Source: Paguma larvata (lineage: Eukaryota; Chordata; Mammalia; Carnivora; Viverridae). From it: a stretch of DNA of 64,000 bases. Where the stretch lies: assembly GCA_030068075.1 (NCBI GenBank), contig CM057833.1:45961587-46025586 (forward strand), given 5' to 3'. The translations under genes and the position numbers were made by a program. A model generated the notes under the pieces. It saw only the letters and a program-made list of their open reading frames with translations. It had not been told where the DNA came from and did not search any database. Positions 55,665 to 64,000 of this stretch are shown piece after piece (within the stretch, counting starts at the first letter, position 1; each line of letters starts with the position of its first letter).

Positions 55665-55710
55665 ACCCACCCATCCGTTTATCCATCCATCCATCCATCT
55701 ACCCATCTAA
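55665..55710 (+). repeat. (CCAT)n microsatellite
   Basis: Imperfect ccat/catc units at the head of a reversed L2, mirroring the (GGAT)n at 47140. Confidence 0.85.
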
Positions 55711-56340
55711 CACTTACTAAGCACTTATCGGCAGCCACAGTGCTGGACCCTGGAGATAGGAATGAGCAAGTTCAGTTCTCAAGGAGCACACCCTCTAGTG
55801 GGAAAGAGAGAAAACAACTTCATATCCAGGCAGTAAGCGTTGGAGTTCAGTGGAAAGTGCCATGATGGGGCCTAGTCTTTATGTTGGGACCAGGGATATC
55901 AGGTGAAGCTTGCCGGAGAAACTGATGCAAGTCAGTCAAAATTCCAGGCAGAGAGAATGACACATGAGCAGAGTTAGGAGTCTGGAAAAATGAGGCACTT
56001 TAGCAAACTCTGAATATCTGAGAAAGACTCGGATATAGAATGCCAGTCAGGAAATAGGAGTGATGGCTCCAGAAAGAAGGGCAGAGATAAAAACAGAATG
56101 GGATTGGAAATTTGTGCTAATGATAGCGGGCTATTGTCTAGAGGAGAACTGGGACCCCGTGCAGTCGGTGTTCATAAGGATCATGCTGTCAGAAATGGGA
56201 TGTGTGGTCCAGAGGGGAGGGGAACTAGAGCCAGGCTTGGGTAGGAGTGAAGTTGGCAAGACAGGAGGCCAAAAGAGCATCCAGACCACACATGAGCCAG
56301 GAGAGGTGATCAGGGCCTGAGCCAACGCGGGAAGGGTAGT
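55711..56340 (-). repeat. L2 3' end and attached ancient repeat
   Basis: 'cacttactaagcacttatcggcagccacagtgctggaccctggagataggaatgagcaag' is a reversed L2 end. The downstream part continues as decayed repeat. Confidence 0.5.
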
Positions 56341-58719
56341 TTGGAGGAGAGAGGCTGGGAGGTGTGGCAGCGGGCGGTCCACTCCGCAGACTGGGGCACG
56401 TGGGAAAGGAGGGCAGAGGCTGTCCTGCAAGGTTCTGGTGCGATGACTAGGAGGGTGGTGGTGCCGGGACCTGGGATGGGCCATTCTGCACCGTTTGGGT
56501 CAGCGGGGATGGGAGCTCACGGAGTCCCTTTTTGGACGCACAGTGTCTGGAGCGCTTGCGGGTGGTCAGAGATGCTCTGTGGTTGTGGGAGACACAGAAT
56601 GGAGGAGAGGCGTGAAGCTGGATGGGAAATGTGTCCTCATCTACAAAGAGGATACACCATACTATCCTGGCAGGGGCGCCTTGAGAATTAAGTAGCACAG
56701 CGGATGTGAAGACACGTTGTCTTGTTGTAAGAATGAGCAGGCAACTCAGTTTTAGGATCCCGGGGTTTATATTTCCTTTACAGATCACAACTGGGACCTA
56801 CGAATACTGAGAATCGACTGTGCTATGTCCCCCGCAAGGTGGACACCAAGTGTCTGTCCTGTTTCTCCCCCGTCATCTGCGGTGACACTTCCTCAGGTTC
56901 CCTTAAGGCCCGAGTGAGTGAGCCCAGACACCTGCGCATTTCCTGCTTCCTCTGTCTGGTGCTGGTCTTCGCCTCGCGAGCCTCCCACCGAGTTACCCCC
57001 TTGTCTGCTTCCTACTGGTCAAGGTGTACGGGGTTGCACGTGGGTAGTCAGGCCCTCTGACCCTGGGGGTTTGTCCCCTGGGGAAGGCCATCTCCCACAT
57101 CCCCACTCTCACTCCCTGTTCTGCCTCCCTGTGTGCTCCCGGTAAGTTAGAACAAGAGGTTCTCAACTCATGCTTGGCAGGTATTCCGGACCACGGATTG
57201 TGTGCGTTCGGTTGTCTGGGGGTACTTTTACCCGCACGTTGTCCTCTGGGCATTAGGCTCCTCTTACACGTTGCCTCGGCTGCTTCTGCCCCACTGCCCT
57301 GCAGAGGCAGGACCCCCAGCGTGGCCTCCATCCTCCCTCACGTGAAACATGCTCGGCTATTAAGCTCTTACCTCATGGGTGCTTTCAAAGGAAAGGACCC
57401 CATTTATGCATGTCATATGGTAGGCCCTGATTTCTAGCCACACACAGCGCACACCAGCCTCACGGAAATCTTCCTCTCATCCGGCGTGGGCACTGCCTCT
57501 TCCTGTCGCTGCGCTACTGCTCCCCTGGCACCTTTTGCCCAGAGTTCCTCTCCTCCCTTCTCTGACTGACTGACCAAACCCTGCTCTCCATCTCACATGG
57601 AAATGTTTTGACTAGGAATGCAGGGTCGCTACTGCATGGCCCTGCCTGTCTGCAAAACTGAAAGACCCTGCCAACTGCATGGGGCTTGCAAGATGCATAG
57701 CTGGGCTCTGTGTCCGTCAGCCGGGAGGAAGGGCCGTTGCACACCCAGACCACAGGGCAGGGCACGGTCCTCTTCTTCTTCCTTGGCAGTCATGAGAAAG
57801 CCCTCCAGTTCTGCAAAGGCCTGGTTTTGTTCGGTCGTTTTATTATTCTGGGTTTTGTTGCTGCTGTTCTCTTTCCTAAGAAAGAGAGGATAACTCCATC
57901 TGGGTCCAGAGAGCCAGGTCTGCCCAGAGCACACGTATGCCCTCCGTTTGCCCCTGGGCAGAGAAGCTGGGCTGTGTGGACTCCCTGGGTGAAAAGCGGT
58001 GTTTGAGGACATGTCTCAAGGTGGAGAAAGGGCTTGAAAATGAGCTGGGGCTGCCTCTCCTGGTCTGCGCAACCAGCTTTGAGGATACCACATTCATGCT
58101 CCCCATTTGCCCACGTGCTCAAAGAATGCAGAGCCCATTGCACTGCCTGACCTCAGATGACCAAGGCACCTTTGTCATCTTAAAATGCATGCTACCTTGC
58201 TGCTTGCCTTTCAATTTCAAGTTGTTTTCTCTATGTGGAGGTGGCACAGGAAAGAACCCAAGGGGATGGGTGCAAATGTTTCAGCACCCCCCTTCCTCAG
58301 TGCGCACTGATAAAAAGACTCAGGATGCAGAGTGGTAAAACCGCTAAAGCCTCACGATTATCCAGCTCATGTCGCACTTTTGATTAGAAAGTGCGGTTAT
58401 GTTACAGTGTTACCCCTCACCTTCCTCTGTGTTTTTAAGGAAACTGAAGGAGAACACACCTTCTGGAGGAGGCTGCCCTCGCTCACCAGCTGATTTGCGT
58501 ACCAGAAGTCTCACTGCACTTAGGTTAACAAGGACCTGCTGTCTCTCCTAAACTCTCCACCCTTGTCCTGACTCTGGGGCTTGTTTTTTCAGAACAGAGA
58601 GTCCTGTCTCCGTTCTTCTCTCCTCTTTTTGGAAGGAAACAAGAAAATCTGGCATCTGAGTGTAATAAGACTGATTTTCCCTCAAAGGAATTGTTGTCCT
58701 TTGTTTTCTTTCATTCGTT
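56341..58719. other. Moderately GC-rich, no gene recognised
   Basis: The densest cluster of random ORFs in the right half (73-133 codons, both strands, e.g. 57937-58338). I see no conserved domain, splice structure or repeat family. The richest candidate for unannotated noncoding function, but nothing specific supports one. Confidence 0.3.
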
Positions 58720-58724
58720 CAATT

Positions 58725-59280
58725 GTTTATTCATTCATCAAACTGCCATTAAATGCCTTGTTAATCTATGCTAGGTATTATATTAGGCACTGGGAATACA
58801 CTATCTAAAAAGGCAGGATCCAAGCTGTTCAGATGCTCACAGTCCAGTGAAGGCAGAGACAAGGAAAAGGCAGCATGACTGGGGCTGTGACAGAGGGCTC
58901 AGTTGAAGGGACCTAACTCAGTCTGGAGTGAAGAGTCAAGGCAAGCTTCTAGGTGGAAAGGTTGTTTGAATTTAGAAGGTCACACGGAAGTAAGACAAGG
59001 TCGGAACCAGGGGAGGTGTTCCATGGGAAAGGAGGGGTGTATATAGGCCATGCTGGGATTCACCAAATAGTTCAGTATGATTAGGGCAAAAAGTGAGGGC
59101 ATGTGTGTGTGTTGTGTGTGTTGGAAGGGGAGAAAGACTGGCAAGAGGAACCAAGAGAAGAGAGCCTATAGAAGGGACAGGAACACATCATAAGGGTCTT
59201 CTAAGCATTCATCTTGGACCTGGTGCAGAAAGCTTGGGGGTCTTTGGAGAATTTTAAGCAGGGAACTTACATGCTAAGAT
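58725..59280 (-). repeat. L2 LINE fragments
   Basis: 'gtttattcattcatcaaactgccattaaatgcc...taggcactgggaatacact' is a reversed L2 end. Decayed continuation to about 59270, including a TG-rich bit at 59101-59122. Confidence 0.55.
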
Positions 59281-59795
59281 TTGTGCTTCATAAAACAAAT
59301 AAAACAAAACAAAACACACCTGTTTGGCTGCGGTATAGAGGATGGAGGGAGACCTACTGGAAGCAGACTACTTTTGAGAATGCAAGGTGTTCTTTCATAA
59401 TTCACTTTTCCTAGGCTTGCCCATGATGGAGAAGAAAGAGAACCACCTTGAAGCAACATTTCTGTCCGTAAGGTCCATTTCTTCGGCCTGGGTAATAGAC
59501 TAATAATCCCATAGCTTCATCTATGGGATTGTGTTGGGGTATAGTGTGGTGTAGGATCTATGAGCACAGGATTTCTTGGTTGCCCAGAGAAGGCAAGGAT
59601 TCCCATGAGCTGTGGTCCCGGAGCACTGGCAGTGGGAAGACTGCGACCTCTTAATCTCGCTTTGACTGTTCTATGATGTGGATACATCACTTCTCATCTC
59701 TGGGTATCCGTTCTCCCAGCCAAAAATCACGAGATGGAACTACACCATTCCTTAGGTCCTTGCTAACTCTGAACCCCACAACATGGACAGTTTGG
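59281..59795. other. No gene recognised
   Basis: A short (AAAAC)n near 59295-59315. Otherwise unassigned. Confidence 0.3.
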
Positions 59796-59799
59796 TGAG

Positions 59800-60020
59800 C
59801 TGGTTTTAGAATCCTATGGATCTCAGTCTGAATGCTGTGTCTGTCACTTCTGGCTGGCTGACCTTGGATAAATTACTTAAACACTCTAAAGCTAAGGTTA
59901 AAATGGGGATAATAAGATTTCTTGCAGGGCAGCTGTGGGGATTAAATGTGATACCGCACATAAAGTATTTAGCACTGTATCTATCTAGACATGGAGGGAT
60001 GCCATTATTATAAAATACCT
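59800..60020 (+). repeat. MIR SINE, near full length
   Basis: 'ctggctggctgaccttggataaattacttaaacactct...aaaatggggataataagatttcttgcagggcagctgtggggattaaatgtgat' is a clear MIR. Confidence 0.85.
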
Positions 60021-60212
60021 TCACACATTAAAAATGGCGAACCCGGAGAGACCATGAAACAAGGAAACTCACCCCTAGATCACATAATGTCAAGGAGCTA
60101 CACAACTGAATGTTTCACAATGTTTACAAATTCAGCTCTCTGCAATGCTTGGGAGCGCTAGGCCGGCAACATTACAGGTCTGAGAGCATCCCGCTTATCC
60201 ACTGTGGACAGA

Positions 60213-60226
60213 GCGCCCTCTGGTGG
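60213..60226 (-). promoter_or_regulatory. CTCF-motif match, reverse orientation
   Basis: On minus the sequence is CCACCAGAGGGCGC, a full match to the CTCF core CCASYAGRKGGCRC. It contains a CpG, so binding could be methylation-sensitive. It is convergent with the plus-strand match at 5828. The surrounding 60025-60590 is unassigned, AT-rich DNA. Confidence 0.55.
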
Positions 60227-60594
60227 TTTCAGAGTTAACATTTTCATTAAGATGATTGAAGAGCAAATGTAGCTTTGTGGATTTATAAAGCAAACAGCAA
60301 GGATTTGGGGTTCGTTAATCTTAGATAAAGCTAATATAGCTAATCTTAGATACAGCTAGTAAAGTACCATTAATTATATCACTTCTAATAGTAATTCTTT
60401 AGTCAACTTTTTCATAAAAGTCGTGTTTCAGGCATTTATTAGATCTTGCAGGTTGAAAAGATAAAATTACATTTTAAATTAAAACATAAATTATATTGAA
60501 CATTTGAATTGCACATAAAGTCTTCCCAGTAGTTCTTTATGCCATGAAATTGAAAATAGTTTGGCATTACTCTAAAGGATGATGTGATAGCCAA

Positions 60595-60890
60595 AGTGGG
60601 GTTTTCTAGGGATGGCTTTGCTACAAAATTGGCTGGGTGACTTTGGGCAAAGTGCTTCATTTCTGTGGACCTGTTGCCTCATATCAGGTTATAAGACTCT
60701 AAGCCCGAACATTTCCAGGTCCTTTCCAGCTTTCAGATTCTTTGATTTGTGGGGGATATACATTTTCTGTTTTCTTTTACCATTAGGGGTCTGGGTTCAA
60801 AGAACCTTGATGTCAACTTTTCTTTATGAATTGGAAGCCTCAAACACAGTACTTTAAGGCCCATTTTAAGTTGAGTTTGTAACATTTTGT
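60595..60890 (+). repeat. 296-bp tandem duplication, unit 1
   Basis: Unit 1 of an apparently exact head-to-tail duplication. It contains a MIR3 ('ggctgggtgactttgggcaaagtgcttc...ggtcctttccagctttcagattctttg'). The same 81-codon noncoding ORF (60612-60857) recurs 296 bases on. Confidence 0.97.
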
Positions 60891-61186
60891 AGTGGGGTTT
60901 TCTAGGGATGGCTTTGCTACAAAATTGGCTGGGTGACTTTGGGCAAAGTGCTTCATTTCTGTGGACCTGTTGCCTCATATCAGGTTATAAGACTCTAAGC
61001 CCGAACATTTCCAGGTCCTTTCCAGCTTTCAGATTCTTTGATTTGTGGGGGATATACATTTTCTGTTTTCTTTTACCATTAGGGGTCTGGGTTCAAAGAA
61101 CCTTGATGTCAACTTTTCTTTATGAATTGGAAGCCTCAAACACAGTACTTTAAGGCCCATTTTAAGTTGAGTTTGTAACATTTTGT
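60891..61186 (+). repeat. 296-bp tandem duplication, unit 2
   Basis: Aligns base for base with 60595-60890 by eye, starting agtgggg and ending aacattttgt. Sequence diverges immediately after 61187. Confidence 0.97.
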
Positions 61187-61283
61187 AAAATCCACTCTAG
61201 CTATCTGTAGCAGAAATGGCTGGTCATTAATAAAGATTCATGTTCTCCTTCCATTGGGTAGGATTTTGTTCAGAAGCCCATTT

Positions 61284-61483
61284 GGTGGTCCCTGTTATTA
61301 TTATTTTCTTTTAGAGAGAGAAAGAGAGAGCACGAGTGGCAAAGAGGGGTAGAGGGAGAGAGAGAGAAAATCTTAAGCAGGCTTCACGCATAGCATGGGG
61401 CTTGATAGCACAATCCTGGGGTCATGACCTAAGCTGAAGTCAAGATTTGGATGTTAACTGAACTGAGCCACCCAGGCACCCCG
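61284..61483 (-). mobile_element. CAN-SINE, older subtype, minus
   Basis: GA-rich tract, 'aagcaggcttcacgcatagcatggggcttgat', head ending 'cacccaggcaccccg'. Diverged. Confidence 0.85.
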
Positions 61484-61920
61484 AGGAGTTCCTCTTTGCA
61501 TCCACGTGGGACCATATGACTAGTTTTTGATAAAGAAATATGAGCAAAAATGATGTGTGTCCTCCAAGCCAAGGTAGCAAAATATCAAGTGTGTGTTCTC
61601 CCATTCTTTCTCATTCCCCTTGTCCTCAGTTAATGACACTTGAGCCATGTGGAGTCATGAGATGACAGAGCCGCATGGGAAAGTACCTGGGTGCCTGAAT
61701 TACCTGTTGGAGACGGGCTGCCCAGGAGAGCCATTCAATCAGAGCACTTACAATGGACTTTGTGTGAGTGAGAAATAAACTTTTACTATGTTAAGGCACT
61801 GAAAATTAGGGTTTGGTAAAGCAGCTAGCTTTCATTATCTTAACATACTCTCCAATTGCACGGTGCTGAGATCTAACTGGGAGCGTTGTATCCAAGCAAA
61901 CTGATTTCATCAAAGCAAGT

Positions 61921-61955
<35 letters not shown>
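61921..61955 (+). repeat. (TC)n microsatellite
   Basis: About 35 bases of CT with one CC interruption. Confidence 0.95.
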
Positions 61956-62809
61956 GGAGAAGGAAGGTTAGGAGAGGGAGAGGATTAGTTTACTCAATGT
62001 TTGTTTCCTGATGAGAAAAATGGTTCTATTCTGAAAAAGGTTTTATCAAGATTTCCTTTGAACCTTGTCACACAAAATGAGTCCGATGTAAGCGATCTTC
62101 TGGTCGTTCTGGTTGTGGGTGGGTATAGACGCCACAATTACTGCTGACTCATACCTGTCTGGATATGAGTTATCTGATATAACTGGATAAAAAAAACTAA
62201 GTAGTTAAATAACCTTCTGACACTTTCCAATTTGTCTGCATTTTGAAGTGACCTTATTCACGGGGGAAGGTGGGAAAGGAATCATTGATTATACCCTGTA
62301 ACGGGTATCAGAGTTATTAATCACTAAGTCTCATTTTTGATAGCGAGAAAAACATGGAAGACAAAAACAAGGTTTTTACTTAGCTATATCTCTCCGCAAG
62401 CACTGACAATATTTTATTTAAGCCAGCGTCCTATGGGAAGATAATTGAGAATCAGTGATGTAGAAACACATTGGCAACACTAAGAAAAACCATTACGGTA
62501 CAAATAGGATTGTGGCACGAGGCGGGTCTGGAGCTATCAGCTGAGCACGATGCTGGTCACAATCCGAAAATTACAGCAAATGTTTAATTAGCAAGCATCC
62601 AGAGCAGCTGTACAGAGGAATGAACTTCCAATGAAATAAATGTCTTGTGGAATTAAAACCCTTAGGATTTTATTGTACTCTGCCACCTAAATTATATCAT
62701 TTAGGAGCCTGGAGTTTAAATTGGTTCCGTAAACAAGATGATAAATGTGGCTGTATGACTATGAGGGAAATTAGCTTATAGAAATTGAAGATTTTTCTTC
62801 AGATAGTAA
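61956..62809. other. No gene recognised
   Basis: AT-rich with few ORFs and no recognisable repeat over about 850 bases, the longest repeat-poor stretch at this end. A candidate conserved noncoding element for comparative alignment. Confidence 0.3.
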
Positions 62810-63065
62810 CAACATTGAAAGGGTCCATAGATCTTGATCTGGCAGCTAAGCTCCTAGAAATCTATTCGGAGAAATATGAAGTGTGCAAAAAAAATTATTT
62901 TTCATAGAAAAATGGAAACCACCTAATGTTCATCAATTAAAAAACTGATTGAATCCAACTGTGGCAAGTCTGTACTATATAATGCTATGTATCTCTTGGA
63001 AAGAATGGATAGATATTTATGTGCTGATATAGGAAAAAATCCTCAATGAAAGGATAGATACTGAA
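62810..63065 (+). mobile_element. Old L1M fragment
   Basis: 'agatcttgatctggcagctaagctcctagaaatctattc...aaaatggaaaccacctaatgttcatcaatt...ctatataatgctatg' follows the L1 ORF2-end/3' UTR pattern. Confidence 0.65.
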
Positions 63066-63109
63066 GACATATCATATGATCCTGTTGGTCCTTGTTATTT
63101 TTCAGATTG

Positions 63110-63600
63110 ATAGTATAACTGAGGCCCAAGGGTGCAAGAGTATCTAGTTCCTGAGGCCCCAAACAGACCGGGCTCGGCCACTCCCTGCTGACAAAATCCA
63201 AAGGTAGAGAGAGAGTGATGGTAAAACAAGAAAGGAATTTATTTCTGTGGGGCCAACACTGGGAAGACAGTGGACTGAAGTCACAGAGATCGCCTCCAAA
63301 GTGCTGAAAACACTTCCAGGTTTATATTAGGAAAATGTGGGGCAACGGTGGGTGGGCGCACACAGGTGGGCAGTAAAGATCAAGTCGATCCTTATCTCCG
63401 GGTAAGTCATGAGGGCTCTTGCTGGTCTCAGGGCAGTCTCCATTACTTAAGGGGGTAGTTTTGGTCCCTGTACATTGTCTGCCGGGTCTTTTGCCTGAGT
63501 TAAGACGTAAACTGCAAGAAGAACTTCATCAAGTAGAAAGTTACAGACTGAGGTCAAAATGGAGGGAGTTGAAGTCCTCGTTCCAATCCCCACCGTCAAA
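63110..63600 (-). mobile_element. Probable solo retroviral LTR, minus
   Basis: Read on minus it has LTR architecture: TATAAA (63326-63321), then about 80 bases later AATAAA (63243-63238), followed by a T/C-rich U5-like segment. There are no coding regions around it and it is noncoding. Ends are not defined, since no clear TG...CA or TSD was found. ERV1-like by style only. Confidence 0.45.
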
Positions 63601-64000
63601 ACACGGTTTCATTTCTATGGAAGGAAAATGGAGATGGCCATGGCTTCTGTAGCTACTTCCCACTGACCAGGATGATGTAGGGATTTTGGAACAGAAGCCT
63701 TTGACAAGTAGAAGAACTTCACGTCTTGAGTCTCTCCCGAAATAGACACTGTGGGCATCTCCAGGCTTTTGCAAATAGCGCAGGCTCCCATTCAGCAAAT
63801 ACAAAGACCAAAACAACAACCAAAAAGAAAAAGAATAAGAAATATAGCAGGGTATATTTCCATTTGGAAAAAAATCTGTTGTAGCCAACTGCGCAAAGGA
63901 TCTAGGGCTAGGGCATTTATAGCAGGGATGTGTTTGTTTACATCTTTCATGGCTTCAGTTACATTTTTGGAATAATTTTGAATATAAACGCAACATTCTG
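63601..64000. other. No gene recognised
   Basis: An A-rich stretch at 63810-63850. Overlapping ORFs of 115 (minus) and 74 (plus) codons have no domain. Confidence 0.3.

Noticed and set aside
60612..61153. Duplicate 81-codon ORFs suggesting a duplicated small gene
   Set aside because: The identical ORFs only reflect the 296-bp DNA duplication; the unit is largely MIR3 and noncoding.
1..64000. CRISPR-like arrays, operons or prophage
   Set aside because: Repeats are interspersed eukaryotic retroposons and microsatellites; there is no regular spacer array or prokaryotic gene organisation.

Overview
This is a mammalian nuclear window, almost certainly from a felid or close feliform carnivore. 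About 20 tRNA-derived CAN-SINEs are present, and the long copies carry the cat-type body (tRNA-like head, then a GCTGACAGCTCAGAGCCTGG-like segment, a CT-rich stretch and an AATAAA-containing A-tail). Older layers (MIR, MIR3, L2, L1M, MaLR/ERV-L relics, a hAT element) are the usual placental background. Nothing here is bacterial or viral apart from fossil endogenous retroviral pieces.

Only one protein-coding gene can be supported: TACSTD2 (TROP2), an intronless 324-codon gene on the minus strand at 20595-21569. It sits in a CpG island (about 20570-22030), with a TATA box and GC box upstream (21686-21701) and a single AATAAA about 0.68 kb past the stop (19913-19918). In human the local order is OMA1 - TACSTD2 - MYSM1 on the same strand. 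By that synteny the CpG-rich first 330 bases, with NRF1-, ETS- and Sp1-type sites, are probably the 5' end or promoter of OMA1, which would be transcribed leftward out of the window. MYSM1 would lie beyond the right end.

Layout: 1-0.33 kb is the candidate OMA1 promoter. 0.33-19.9 kb is OMA1-TACSTD2 intergenic DNA, dominated by an ERV-L pol relic, L1M, L2, MIR and MaLR LTRs with SINEs on top. 19.9-22.0 kb is the TACSTD2 gene and island. 22-64 kb is a gene-free stretch of SINEs and ancient repeats, with a perfect 296-bp tandem duplication (60595-61186) and an LTR-like unit near the right edge.

The most interesting signals are: a pair of perfect-core CTCF motifs in convergent orientation (5828-5841 on plus, 60213-60226 on minus) flanking TACSTD2; the exact 296-bp tandem duplication just beyond the right-hand CTCF motif; an unassigned dispersed repeat present twice (10.87-11.10 and 12.75-12.96 kb) inside older L1 and L2; and a three-layer nested insertion at 30.4-31.05 kb. 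I found no convincing novel gene system. Repeat family names are by eye and boundaries are approximate unless a target-site duplication (TSD) is given.
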